From: Xiphophorus maculatus | Taxonomy: Eukaryota; Chordata; Actinopteri; Cyprinodontiformes; Poeciliidae | Direction of reading: 5' to 3' | Length of the DNA: 64,000 nucleotides | Assembly (NCBI RefSeq): GCF_002775205.1 | Contig: NC_036464.1 | Span: forward strand, 1,798,001 to 1,862,000 | Position numbers and translations under genes: made by a program | Shown here: one piece after another, positions 47,901 to 59,245 of the stretch | How the letters are laid out: each line of letters begins with the position of its first letter | Numbering within the stretch: the stretch's first letter is position 1 | The notes under the pieces: model-generated | What the model was told of the DNA's origin: nothing | What the model saw: the letters and a program-made list of their open reading frames with translations, nothing else | Databases searched by the model: none

Positions 47901-49490
47901 GACAAAGTCATCCAGCTTGCCAGAGAGAGGTTTTATTGGCCTTTTATGCAAAATGACATTGAAGATTATGTCATTCGTCAGTGCAGTTGTGTCAAGCAGA
48001 AACAACCAAACCAGCTCCAGAAAGCACCAATGGGTTCAATAACAACCACCAGCCCTTTTGAGCTCATATCTGTAGATTATTTGCACCTTGAACCAAGCAG
48101 AGGTGGTTATGAGTACATTCTGGTACTGGTTGATCATTTTACTCGCTTTGCACAAGCCTATGCAACTAAGAACAAATCAGGCAAAACGGCAGCGGAGAAG
48201 ATTTTTTATGACTTTATTCCCCGCTTTGGCTACCCTGAAAAGTTACATCATGACCAGGGAAAAGAGTTTGAGAACAATCTGTTCCACCGACTCCAACAAC
48301 TAGCAGGAATAACCCATTCTCGAACAACTCCATATCATCCCCAGGGGAACCCAGTCGAGCGTCTAAACCGAACTCTTCTTCAGATGCTTCGCACCCTGCA
48401 TGAAAAAAAAAAATCTGAGTGGAAAGACCACCTGCCACATATAGTTCATGCATACAATTGTACTAAACACGAGTCAACAGGTTATTCACCTTTCTTTCTT
48501 CTGTATGGCAGAGATCCCCGTTTGCCAATTGATTTGCTTTTTGATTTAAAATCTAAAGAGAAGCAACATTCTAGACATGAGTATGCACAAAAATGGGCTT
48601 CACGGATGCAGGAGGCATACAAAATTGCCTCAGAGAACAGTGCGAAATCCTCTGAAAAAGGGAAACAATATTATGATCGCCATGCTAAAGGGGTTGCATT
48701 ACAACTAGGAGATCGGGTTCTTGTAAGAAATCCATCTGAGAGAGGTGGTCCAGGAAAACTCCGTGCTTATTGGGAGAAAAATATTCATCGAGTTGTTGAC
48801 AGGATCGGTGATGGGCCCATCTACCGTGTACAACCAGAAACTGGAAACAAAACATTCCGTGTTTTGCATCGGAATCTACTGCTACCTGTTAATGAATTGC
48901 CCTTTGATCAAGATGAACAGATTAAATCCTCAAACCAAACACGAAGACAGACTGAATGCCAGAATAATGACAATCTGACAGTCGAGCAGAAATATGAAAA
49001 TTCTGACGAGGAAGAAGAGTACAACTATGTCCTCAGAACTATTCCTGTTTATGTTCCTCAGCCAAATATCCACCGTAATCTCAGAGCAGGAGCTTCAGAG
49101 TTCCAGCCTGCAGGACATTTAGGACAGAATGCTGAAATGCCACATCAAAGTTCAACACAGTTGGTGGTACAAGAATTTGTACCTCCAGTGGCACCACTAA
49201 CTGAAGAACTGTATGGAGAACCATTAATGCAGAATGAGGTGGAAAATGGAGGGTTGGAGGAACAAGGGGATAGTTCTGAATCTGGCATGCACACACCAGA
49301 AGAAGAAGTGCTGCCAGTGAGGAGGTCAGCCAGAGCTGTAAAAGCTAGAGAGGTCTTCACATATGACCATCTGGGTCAACCATCCTATCACCCATTGCAA
49401 CCTGGAGTAAACCTGATGATTGCATGTCTTCCTTGCCCCATACTGTCTTACCCTGCTACATCTGACTGTATGCCAATATGGACATTTTAG
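44880..49490 (+). CDS. pol: Pol of the Gypsy element (about 1536 codons)
   Basis: Domains in order, with approximate residues: retropepsin with DSG at 91-93; reverse transcriptase about 390-600 with the YLDD box near 562; RNase H about 730-850 ([13 protein letters not shown]); zinc-binding integrase N-terminus about 990-1040; integrase catalytic core about 1060-1210; C-terminal basic region to about 1310; then an acidic, probably unstructured tail. The order places it in Ty3/Gypsy rather than Copia (integrase last). Clade not assigned. Pol ends 115 bp before the 3' LTR, leaving no room for env. Confidence 0.9.
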   Translation: MFQLWSSWPSCCWVSAKKDVGKRRKVTEEGRPVTRMTKEAPKSFHNSKTTHPVKPHETCQPPQRKHLAQLIGKRCMVSCAINGVPLEMLLDSGAQVTMIGKEWIERALPGVQIQPLESLISNKHLEIAAANGTNVPFDGWVDVELQICSVNHGHVTIQVPILISQDHLNCPLLGSNVIAEIIKSHTEERNGADITALLKETLSVTDRAVEALVSALQISTSDEATHCSVRTGNKGVIIPAGHICEVECKVRERPRVGSMLFQPSVENNCPEGLELFPALVEVLSGLTAVVKIPIQNPTKRDIYLGKRTIIGNLEEVIEVNPVQYNKNDSWTTPHLPLTSCTAQLVPETSETQDETCLRWHPPVDLSHLGKNEQKLVRDMLYEESEVFAQHDSDIGCIPNLQLKIHLKDETPVQMSYNAIPKPLYKEVKEYVQNLLDHDWIRKSTSPYSSPVVCVRKKDQSLRLCIDFRKLNQRTIADRHPLPRIQDLLDNLGGYSWFSLLDQGSAYHQGFVDGSSRHMTAFSTPWGLYEWVRLPFGLTNAPAAFQRCMEGILDGLRDECCSPYLDDVLCFSRTFQDHIDDLRLVLRRLREHGVKLRPKKCEFFKRQVRYVGRLVTGEGVQIDPQDLEAVRQLKDREPKNVGEVRALLGFLGYYRTFIQDFSRVAKPLFKLIESSRECNQKPDSANSETRSKSKNGGQLPSKTPVKWTTTHSNVVSQLVDMLTSPPILAYPNFNVPFVLHTDASNEGLGAVLYQQQENKLRVIAYGSRTLTPAEKNYHLHSGKLEFLALKWAICDKFRDYLYYAPTFTVYTDNNPLTYVLSTAKLNATGHRWVGELADFHFTIKYRPGKTNADADTLSRYPVPLENHLSEYTEVMPPEVVSATWQGDKAMRDGDVPWVAALNLHHIDDDTNIEGTPVITPDNISAAQREDSVICEVINLKMKGWKPNSKDKSQMGRETRRLVNEWKRLTLDREVLYRQTEHRKQLVLPSKLKQTVLKTLHDDMGHVGADKVIQLARERFYWPFMQNDIEDYVIRQCSCVKQKQPNQLQKAPMGSITTTSPFELISVDYLHLEPSRGGYEYILVLVDHFTRFAQAYATKNKSGKTAAEKIFYDFIPRFGYPEKLHHDQGKEFENNLFHRLQQLAGITHSRTTPYHPQGNPVERLNRTLLQMLRTLHEKKKSEWKDHLPHIVHAYNCTKHESTGYSPFFLLYGRDPRLPIDLLFDLKSKEKQHSRHEYAQKWASRMQEAYKIASENSAKSSEKGKQYYDRHAKGVALQLGDRVLVRNPSERGGPGKLRAYWEKNIHRVVDRIGDGPIYRVQPETGNKTFRVLHRNLLLPVNELPFDQDEQIKSSNQTRRQTECQNNDNLTVEQKYENSDEEEEYNYVLRTIPVYVPQPNIHRNLRAGASEFQPAGHLGQNAEMPHQSSTQLVVQEFVPPVAPLTEELYGEPLMQNEVENGGLEEQGDSSESGMHTPEEEVLPVRRSARAVKAREVFTYDHLGQPSYHPLQPGVNLMIACLPCPILSYPATSDCMPIWTF

Positions 49491-49605
49491 GACAGTGACA
49501 CTTTGACAAATGATAGACATTTCAAGCGACAAACCTGACTTTTCATGGTTATATTTGTTAATTCTATTCCGGATGTCTGGAGACATCTTTTAAAACAGGG
49601 GAGAG

Positions 49606-50574
49606 TGTAGTGGGTTGAGAAAAAAATGTTTTAAAAAATCAATAAATAAATAGAAAATACACCCCCTATTTTTCTATCGGAGTTGGTCTTGTCTTTTGTC
49701 TTTGGTTTTTTCCTGTGTGTGTAGACGTGTTTGTTGTGTGCGTGTGTCTTCTTGCCAGTGGGGGCGCTCTCGCGCCGCTGTGGGTCTAGCGAGAACGAGT
49801 TTCCTGGCTCTGCGCATGCGCGGCTCAGAATAAACGAGCTCTGCCAGAGTAACATTGTTTCAACTCGCTTCCTCTGTGATCCACAGGTAAGATAGAAGGC
49901 CACTCTCATAAGCCATGTAAAATGATCTGTATAAAGATTAATTTCAGAGTCTATTGTATAACTTACATGTATAATTGCAAAGTTTTGTATTGCCGTTGAT
50001 CTGTGTCGGCGTGTAGCTTGCTTTTTGTTGTTGGAGCCTTGAGGATTTTAAAATTTATTATATCACTTGATCGGTCAGTATTGTTTGGGTAGCATTATAA
50101 TATTTTTGTTTCTTATAACAGTGTATTTATTTGTGGTGGGCTTGATCTCTTTTGTGGCCGCTGTAACAGTTACAACTGACAAACGTTAAAAAAACAGTTG
50201 TAACTGACAAACGTTGGTGTTTACTGTGTGTTGTAGATGGAATGTTTTGTTCAGTTGGGTTATGTTAATTTAGGATTAGATTTTCTTAATTTCTTTTGCT
50301 ATTATGTTATTTTATTTGAGGATTTTATTTTATTTTATTTTATTTTACTTTATTTTATTTCTTTGTGGAAACTCCGGATGTTGTTGACTGCATTTGGATT
50401 GTATTGTGGTTGTGTTTGTTTAATTGAAAATGCTCAGAATAAACGAGCTCTGCCAGAGTAACATTGTTTCAACTCGCTTCCTCTGTGATCCACAGAAATT
50501 GGTTGCAAAGGATTCATGTGCCTTTGCACCACTTGATACTGGCTCAGATTCCCCTAGGTCTGGTGCCAGTAACA
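49606..50574 (+). repeat. 3' LTR of the Gypsy element
   Basis: 969 bp, almost identical to 42386-43354, with the same internal 64-bp duplication (49823-49886, 50432-50495). Confidence 0.93.
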
Positions 50575-51709
50575 TAAATAATGTTAAAAATAATAATAAC
50601 CCCATTAAAACTTTTTTTATTTTCCTCCTGCTATTTAATATTCCACAGGTGAAAAGAGAAAAAGGTTCTGAACACACAGAGACAGGAAGTGAGGTGAGAA
50701 GTGTTTCACAAAATGACACCTTCAAAATTTCTCATAATTTTAGAGCAAAATCATTCAGATATTTCCAATATGGCTGCTGTCTCAGCTCACTCACTTTGCA
50801 GCTTTACTGCAATGGATCAAACATATTTTTATAAGATGAGCAAAAATATGTCTGAAGATGAAGGTTATGCTCCTTTCAGAGGTTTGTGGAACAGAAATAT
50901 TACATCATTGGTTACACTCTCATATTCCCCATATTCCAGCATAACTTCTATCTACTGACTTTCTTCAGCTTGAACACATTGTCAGAGATTAACATAGTGC
51001 AACATTCTGTCTGAATTCAACGCTGACTGAAACACAAGGAGTCTATATCTATGTCAACACTCTTCAGTAACTTATCACTTTGTGTAACTCATTGTCGATT
51101 AAATGTACACAGATGGATAATAACTTCTCTTGATTATGATGATTTTCTACTTACAGCTGATAAAATCTTGATAATTAATATTAGAATATTACATCAGGCC
51201 ATGTCAAAATCCTTAGAGGCATTTTTCTCTGGTTCAGCTTGTAGGTTAGAAAATAAAGTCCTTAAATTTTGAAATAATTCAATGAGGGTTGAAATTGTCA
51301 CAGTAACCACAAAACTCAGTATATTTAATAACTTTTAAAAGAGTAAAAACTATCAAAGGCAAAACATGAGGATGAGAAACCAAGAGAAGCTGTTTCACCT
51401 TCAACAGCCAATCTTTCCAACATTTTCAGACAGAAGTAACAGATGAAAAGATTTTAAACAATTCAGATTCTGGGACAGATTAAAGGTCAAAATGTGTCCC
51501 ACATGTAACCTCCACAACCCGACATTAAAACCATTACAGTGCAGCAGATTCACAGCTGTAAGAAATTGAAATGAATTTCTCAGGTTTGACTTCAAGTAGC
51601 AGCAGAAAGTAAAGAATGAATCTGTTAGAAAATATAAATGAAAACCTTCTAATGGCTGTAAAATGAGCTACAATCATCAAAATATTTCTAAACTAAATAT
51701 AAAAATTAC
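50575..51709. repeat. Continuation of the duplicated intergenic block after the Gypsy element
   Basis: Matches 27557-28689 of unit 1 base for base over most of its length. No gene. Confidence 0.6.
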
Positions 51710-52100
51710 GTTTACTGAACCTCAGCACACTATAATACGCTTCCAGGTTTGTGGTGCATAGAAGCTGAAAGCTGCTTCCCCATGTTTGGTTCTGGTTCTG
51801 ATGAAGCACAGCAGAATCAGAACCAGAACCTGAGAGGTCTGGAAGGTTGATACAACAACAGCAGATCTTTAATGTATTGTGGTCCTAAGCCGTTCAGTGA
51901 TTTATAAACTAGCATCAGTATTTTAAAGTCTATTCTCTGAGCTACAGGAACCAGTGGAGGGACTGTAGAACTGGTGTGTTGTGCTCTAACTTCCTGGTTC
52001 TAGTCAGAACTCCAGCAGCAGCAGCATTCTGGATCAGCTGCAGCTGGAGGATTGATTTGTTAGGCCGACCTGTGAAGACGCTGTTGCAGTAATCAAAGGT
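51710..52100 (-). mobile_element. L2-type LINE fragment, unit 2
   Basis: Duplicate of 28690-29080 with a few substitutions; it was present before the tandem duplication. Confidence 0.6.
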
Positions 52101-52853
52101 AAACACATGGTTGGGTTTCTCTAGGTCTTGCTGAGACTTTAGTCATTAAATGTATTTTCCTGTCAACAAAGTGAACATTTTCTAGCTCATAATTCTTTTC
52201 TTCATGAATTTCAATAATAAAAAAATCTGGCAGACTAAAATAAGCTTCATGAAGTTCATGGTTGTGTATGATTTTCAGATGGTGAAAAGTCAAAAAATTA
52301 AACTAAAACGGCTTGGATAGGAAATGTTGCTGTCGCCACAAACAACAGAGTATTTTAAAATGTCAGCCATTTCCTGTTTCTGCACAGTTCTGAGAAACTA
52401 AACAGAAGTTTTTGTTGACCACAAGTAGAGATGGTTTTATCAGTTGTAAAAGATTGCTTAACCTAATAACACTGCAAATAATAAAAACTAATAGAATATG
52501 TTAATATTAATATTTAAAAAAACATAAAATAGAACTGTTGGCAGAATTCAAATGCAACAACTTTAAGTCATCCACCTACTGGGAGGATTTGGAGTCATTA
52601 TGTTTTATTTCCCTTTTTCTATTAATTTAAAGAACTCTCTGTTCTGATTGAAGATTTTTCTAGAAATTGAACATTTCAATAAAATCCCCCTGATTTTATG
52701 TGTCTGTTTCTTTTTCAGGTGGATATACTGTATGTGGTTCAGAATTAATTGAATTACAGAAAAGTTATTCTCCAAGGCCACGCCAAGGACTAAGAAATCC
52801 AGAACAATAGTCAGAGAAAGTAAGATGTAAAGATATTTATCCATCTATGGCAC
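52101..52853. other. 3' flank of the receptor at 52854
   Basis: Copy of 29081-29929. Contains the diverged 3'-flank motif aactttaagtcatccaccta near 52558. A 79-codon minus-strand frame (52605-52844) has no domain. Confidence 0.5.
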
Positions 52854-53659
52854 CTAAACAGCTGTAGTGTGCAGAGCAGACATGTTATCATCATCAATGC
52901 TGCTGATCTTCTGATTCTCAGACATTTTACAGGAACACAGTGAAGCTAAAATCTTATCAACTTCACTTTTCCTCAGAAAAATATACAAAGCTGAGTCTGC
53001 AAGAGGATTTAGACATTGACAAACTGTAGCCACAGCTTCAAAAATTACATTTTTCTTAACTTCCTCCAAAACTAAACATAATACAACTGGCAGAAAAAGT
53101 AGAATATATGTAAGCAACACCACAACCAGGACTGAAAAGATTCGATGTTTCTCATCAGCAGCAACACTGCGAGTTTCAGACAGAGCTTTAATGGTCCCAA
53201 CCAGGCAGAAGATGAACAAGGGAAGAGGGAGGAGGAGAAACACACCCAATATGGTTCCACTGGTCTTTAGTTCCAGGGGAAGATAAACGCTCAAGATAAA
53301 AATAACAGAGAGGATCCAGACTGCAACGCAGACCAACACAGATGTCTTGATGTTTTTTCTCAATCTGTACCACAGCGGCTTGGCAACCATCAGATACCTG
53401 GAAAAAAAGACAAATGTTGTTGGGCATTGATGTAATGGTGTCAGACAGAAACACAGATATAAAGGAATGCAGATAGTTACCTTTCCAGGGAAACACACAT
53501 CATGAATCCAACACTGGTTATCAAGCCAAACCGGAAAGCAAAGAGAAAGGAGACATTAGGACCTTCATGTAACATCAGAGGAATTCTGCTGCAGAGCTGG
53601 ATGAGATCCGAGATCAGAAGGTTGAGGATGTAAACTGGAGCAACATGATCTTTCTTCAC
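52854..53659 (-). pseudogene. Class A GPCR, paralogue 7: exons 2-3 intact, exon 1 not found
   Basis: Exon 2 (53659-53481) begins [18 protein letters not shown] and ends MMCVSLE-R. Exon 3 (53397-52854, stop tag) begins YLMVAKPLWYRLRKN, has TM7 NPLADSALYIFLRK and a complete tail (SLCSCKMSENQ...TTAV). Splice sites and phases are as in the other paralogues; 240 residues are encoded. As in its copy at 29930, no TM1-encoding first exon with the family's [10 protein letters not shown]-type sequence is present upstream. The open, conserved frame argues against long neglect, so an unrecognised first exon or an N-terminally short receptor remains possible. Confidence 0.72.
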
Positions 53660-55879
53660 CTGCAGGGGGACAAAAAGAAAAGGAAATAAAGACAGAACCA
53701 AAATTGATGTAGTTAGTAGATTTTAGTTCCACAGACATTCTTCTGTCCTGCTGTTTTCCTGGCATGTGTTTTTATTTGCTAGATGACAGAGAATGTCCGC
53801 TCAGCAGCAGAGGAGGATGGAGGAATATTCATGGCCAGAGCTGGAGATCAACTCTGGCTTCCCCAAATGTTCTCTAAAGCACCAGGCCTAAAAGAGTCCT
53901 GCTGTGGCTGGATGTCGCCCCGAGACTTCAGTCATCAACTCAAACTGACAGAAGCTCTGTTACTCTAACACAGAGCAGGCATTCCCAGCAATGTAATTTA
54001 CAGCGTTACTCACATCAGTATTCATTTCTCATGTTTATCAGAAATATTATTAAACATAAATTAGAGTCTGATTTCTAAGCAATAGTAACATTTTAAAGGT
54101 GAAGTTGAGTAAATATGTCACCTTGTTTAAGAATTTAATTATTAATACTGAACAATCAACAGGATGATATTTCTGAGTTCATATATGAGCCCTAAAAGGA
54201 GACCCAGCTTTTCCACAACAACTGCATCTCAATGACGGTTTTCAGGCTCACCTTTACTGAATAAATTATTGGATTACAAAAGATCGCTATGAATTTCATA
54301 CGCTATGAAGTATGAAATGGTATTTATTTATGCACACTGTGTTTGCATGCTACACCACGTACAGGCTGACCAATGACATCTGACTCTGCGTTAAGGAGAT
54401 GGTTTGATAAGTTGATTATCTTTACCAGCAAGAAAGAAGCATCCTTTAAGATCATAACAAAATATATCAGTTTTCAAAAACACAACTTTTAACTAAATTC
54501 AGTTCAGCCAAAATCAGTTCAGTTAAATCCAACAGTTTAAGTCATGCATGTTATGGGACACTCAGCGCCTCTCTGCATCTCTAACTTCTATAAATGTTAA
54601 AGAAGCAAAGCTGCAGTCATGGAAACATTTCACATTAACAGATACAGATGCATGCAACAGGAACCAGTATGGGCATGCTGGATGCAGGATGTACTGCATT
54701 GGTCTCTTTTGCTAATATTTCTTCATTCATGTTGGTTCTTTGTGTGGGCTGTGACAGTCAAATAAGATGTGGACCAACTGTGGGTAACAGAGACTGATGG
54801 GTCCCTTCTTGTTGGCATCTCTACAGCTAACAGAAAGGATTTCACTGTTTTAACAAACTGAGCTTCATTCATTTCATGTAAAACTCATTGACAATAACTC
54901 TTAAAATTAAAACTTATTTTTGCTCTTCCTCCCTCTTAGTTTATTGCACAAGTGAAAAGAGATGTGGTCAGATGAAGTGGGTTCTGTCAAACAGAGAGGA
55001 AGTGAAGGAAGAAGAGCTTCACAAAAATACACGTCCAAAATTTTGTTTCATAACAGAGCAGCTTCTTTGAAACAATACCCATAAGTCACCTGCCTCGTCT
55101 TACCTACGTTGAGGCTTTACATCTTTGCATCCAATACATGTTTTATATGACAAGTAATAACACTTCTTAAATATGTTTAGGCTCAGTTTATGTTTGTTAA
55201 TGAGGTTATGCCTCTTTCACTCTTTCAGATGTTTAAAGTCCAACAATCTCACATCTCAGATGACACTGGGCTAATATTTACCTACATGCAATTTTCTGGT
55301 TAACAAAAGCAAAGCAAGGCTTTTCTTTTTTCTGTGACAAAAACTGAATGTCACAATAAAATAACAGCACACTGTTAAAATAATAACCTATATAAGTACT
55401 AATCATTATATTTAAGGAGGCCTCTCTGAAGGAAGCGGTCAACATGAATGTTTTCAGTAAAGGAGCGGTTGTAGCCGATTTCAGCAGATAATCGCTTGGC
55501 AAGAAGTTCCTGTTCCCTTGACATGAAAGATTGTGTGAAGCTGTTTAACTTGTTTTTGTTTAATCATATTTGGACATTTGTTCCAGAAGATATGCTGTGT
55601 AACTCTGAATCATGTTGCAGCTCTGTGACCTTAGAGATGCAACGTGCATGTAACTAGGGAATGAATGAAATAAAAAGAGAGGGTGCAGCAGGAAGTATTT
55701 TCAGAGCGGGTTGAGATTGTAACTGAGTACGTCTCTGTCCGTTCTCCTCACAAGTTAAAAGAAACTAACCCTCTCTTGTCTTTCCTTGTGTCTGTATTTT
55801 GATGTTCTAGGTGCATAAACCTGACACCAAGATAGAAACAAATTAAGATGAAGGCTTATAAAGTTCATATACAATTAAT
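53660..55879. repeat. Upstream region of paralogue 7, unit 2
   Basis: Near-identical to 30643-32863, including the receptor-upstream block near 54609 and the LTR-like piece near 55510-55830. No gene. Confidence 0.45.
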
Positions 55880-56440
55880 TTGTCAACATTAATCCAGAAC
55901 GCTGCTGCTGGCGTTCTTACTAAAACCAGGAAGATAGAGAACATAACACCAGTTTTAAAGTCCCTCCACTGGCTCCCTGTAGCTCAAAGAATAGACTTTA
56001 AAATACTGTTGTTAGTTTATAAATCACTGAACGGCTTAGAACCACAATACATTAAAGATCTGCTGTTGTTGTATCAACCTTCCAGACCTCTCAGGTTCTG
56101 GTTCTGGTTCTGCTCTGCATCCCCAGAACCAGAACCAAACGAGGAGAAGCAGCTTTCAGCATCTATGCACCACAAATCTGGAACAAACATCCAGAAAACT
56201 GTAAAACAGCTGAAACACTGACTTCTTTTATATCTCGACTAAAAACCCACCTGTTTAGGATTGTGTTTGAAATGTAATCAATTACAAATTTATTGATCGA
56301 ACTTGACTTAATGCTGTGTTTTGATTATTGATTCTATATTGCTTTGTGTTTCTGTGTTTGTAATGATGTAAAGCACTTTGAAATGCCTTGCTGCTGAAAT
56401 CTGCTATACAAGTAAAATTTGATTTGATTTTGATTTGATT
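55880..56440 (+). mobile_element. L2-type LINE 3' end, unit 2
   Basis: Copy of 32864-33425, same frame (NAAAGVLTKTRKIENITPVL) and same tail; truncated and dead. Confidence 0.75.
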
Positions 56441-56939
56441 AACAACAGTTTAACATATTGCACACAAAGGACAAAAAAGTTAAATCCATAATAAAAGCTA
56501 CATAAAAATGCACAGCACATACAGAATAATAAATTCTACAAAAGAATGACTTAATAAGTTGAAACTCTTTCCAGCATTCATGTCTTCAGCTTCATTTTGA
56601 AAACCAGCGTTGTGTCAGTGTCTCACCACCAATGAGGAAGCTGGTTTTTAAAACTGGAAACTGTCTCCTACCTCTGCCTTAGAAATTCTGGGCAAGTCAA
56701 GTAAGTCGACATTTTCAGATCTGAAATCTTTAGGATGGCAGGACATTGTTTGGGTCATTCATTGGTTTGTTTGTGATAACAAGGTTTTTAACTGAATAAA
56801 GAACTTAACACGGAACCAGTACTTTTATATACTGCTATCATTTTCTAAAGAAATAAATGAATGTAAATGAACTGCAAAGGAGAATTAGAATCTCTTTTGC
56901 TGCAACATTCTGGATCAAATGAAGATTTTGTTAAGGGAA
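56441..56939. repeat. LINE-like debris at the end of unit 2
   Basis: Copy of 33426-33925. Confidence 0.4.
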
Positions 56940-57730
56940 CTCCTCATCTGTAAGCTATTACTCTAACTTTAGAGAAGCAAAGCTGCAGTCATGGAAACAT
57001 TTCACATTAACTTAGATACACATTCATGCAACAGGGACAAGTATGGAGATGCTTGGTGCAGGATGCTCTGCATTGCTCTCTTCTGCTGTAGCTTCATCAG
57101 CCATGTTGGTTCTTCTGCCCTCCTTTGTGTGATGTTAGCTGCTGGGCTATGAGTCAAGATGTGGTTTTTAAACTTTGGGCTGCAGAGAGACTGGAGCAGC
57201 TAGCTTTATGTTAGCCTCTCTGCAGCTAACGCACCAGAAATGATGGTATTGCTTTAAACAAGTGACCTTAACTAATTTCAAGTAAAATTATATTACAAAT
57301 AATTATCTTACTATAAAAACTTGATTTATTCTCCTCCTGCTTCTTAATATTGCAGAAGTGAAAAGAGATGTGGTCAGATGAAACAAGTTCTGAACACAAA
57401 CAGAGGAAGTGAAGTTAGAAGTATTTCACAAAATCACACCTTCCAAATCTTACAGCAGAGTCAATCAGATATTACAAATATTCTGTCTCAGCTTATTCAA
57501 TTTGCAGCTTCATTACACTGAATCCAACTTAAGTTTACAGCAGTGATACGTCTTCTGATTATATATGTTTCATCTTAAGTTCAGTTTATAGTTATGACTA
57601 AGTGTGATGGAGACCAAAGGTTCCATCACTATTAAAGGACAAACCAAATGTTTCTTGTTTCAATTCTTTATTTCAGTTGCATTGTAACACTTAGTTGATC
57701 ATTCTTTCACCAAGGGCTTCCACTGACTAC

Positions 57731-57797
<67 letters not shown>
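57731..57797 (+). repeat. (gat)n microsatellite, unit 3
   Basis: About 22 repeats, the counterpart of 34689-34752. Confidence 0.95.
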
Positions 57798-57798
<1 letters not shown>

Positions 57799-57919
57799 AC
57801 TTCTTAACAACCTTTGAAAGGATGGCTCAGGTCTGCCATTGGCCTAAAGACTAGTGGACTGTCCAACTGGTTCTGCTATACCTACTGGGAAAGCACATAG
57901 TGCTTATGTGTTGATGGAC

Positions 57920-59245
57920 ATGGCAGTTTGTCACATTTATGACAAGTTTAAAAATGTCATTAAATATGAGAAAACTGCCGACACTTATTGGAGGAGGTTT
58001 TGATCAATGGACGTTTATCAAGGTGAGGCACCAAAAAAACTTTATGTTCAACTCAAAGATATGTTTTATAAGTGGGTCAAACCAAAGAAGTCTACAGTGA
58101 AGGACATTTCAGAACTGATGATCATGGAGCAGTTGCTGAGGAAGGGGAATCTGGATTTGATGGTGTGGATCCAAGAACAAGCCCCAAATTCTGCAGAACA
58201 GGCTGCAAGTTTGTCAGAAGTCTTCTTATCAGCAAAGATGGGAACCAGAAGAATCAACTTTGGCAGTGACATCTTCTCTACAGGAAGTAGTAAGTCTGAG
58301 GGGGTGAAATGTGCTTTGCTATATGTCAGACTAGGAATTATTCAACTATAGTTCATTTTCTGTGGCTAAATCCAATCCTTCTAAGAGCTTCTCATCCTCA
58401 AAGCAAGACATTGAATGTTTTCTGTGTAACAGGATAGGTCATACACAGGACACATGTCCTGTCACTAGAGATTTATTTAACTATAGGAGGCCAAACATTT
58501 TTATTACCTGTGGCAGTAGCTCTGAGGCAAAGCTTATGCGGTTATTTTTGAGCTTGGATGTTCCCACTTTGACTTATTTAGTGTCAAACACAGAGGTTGA
58601 TCATTTCACTCAGTAGTAGTTATGAGGAAATACAGTTCAGAACCCTACAAGATGCATGATGTCACCATCTAGTTGCCAGACACAAAAACTATTGAAGATC
58701 ACAGGTCACTGTTACAAAAAATGTTCCCATGATGACAGAAGCAGAACTTTCTTCCCCAATCTGTAGTTTTTCTCCACTAGAGCACAGAACTCACTTCAAG
58801 GATTACCATAATATGATGTAAATCTGGATGTGTGTCCAGCAAAAGCAGCCAAATCCAGAGCAAAAAGGAGAAAATATTAGTTTTTAGCTTCAGTCAGAAT
58901 CGAGGTGGAAGGAAAGATGAAACCCTGACCTTTATTTGACCTTGATTTTCCCTCAGACATATCTGCCTATCAGAGGTCGGATCCAACATTAAAATCATGG
59001 TTTGATAAGATCACAGAAGATGAGGGTAAGGAACAGAGTAAAATAAATGCCTTGGAAGATTAAACTTCTGTGGTGAGGGATGGTTTCCTCTATCAGGTTA
59101 AAGGTCAATCAGAAGCCATTGTTTACCACAGCAGTTGAGAGACAATGTGATGTCAGTTGACTGCAAACAGAGGTGATTCTAGAGTCCATCTACAGCTGTT
59201 ACCTGTCATAGAAACACCATTAGAAATGGATAGTTGAAAAGGTAG
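57920..59245 (+). mobile_element. SCAN-domain Gag fossil, copy 3
   Basis: SCAN-like segment at 58007-58330 and CCHC knuckle near 58410-58455. It shares with copy 2 the loss of the protease-side segment and the pol-like remnant (about 58925-59135). Broken fossil. Confidence 0.6.

Larger units (their letters stand above)
42386..50574 (+). mobile_element. Ty3/Gypsy LTR retrotransposon, looks whole and young
   Basis: 8189 bp: 5' LTR 42386-43354, a proline-tRNA-type primer site just inside, gag, pol, a polypurine tract at about 49592-49605, 3' LTR 49606-50574. A 4-bp target duplication, taaa, flanks it (42382-42385, 50575-50578). The paralogous empty site (catgtaaataatg) is intact near 27556. Domain order protease - reverse transcriptase - RNase H - integrase is that of Ty3/Gypsy. 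There is no env. The LTRs are the same length and I see two differences between them, so insertion is recent; at roughly 1e-8 substitutions per site per year that is of the order of 0.1 million years (inference). Both main frames are open. Confidence 0.93.
33926..56939. repeat. Large tandem unit 2 (~23.0 kb, ~14.8 kb without the Gypsy element)
   Basis: Same order as unit 1: upstream block, SCAN-Gag fossil (34880), MGDS receptor (39163-40383), receptor without exon 1 (52854-53659), L2 end (55880). Extra in this unit: the 36549-37526 insertion, solo LTRs at 40559 and 41026, and the Gypsy element at 42386-50574. Confidence 0.8.

Noticed and set aside
42386-50574. Endogenous retrovirus
   Set aside because: Despite the retrovirus-like primer site, pol is of Ty3/Gypsy type and there is no env frame between pol and the 3' LTR.
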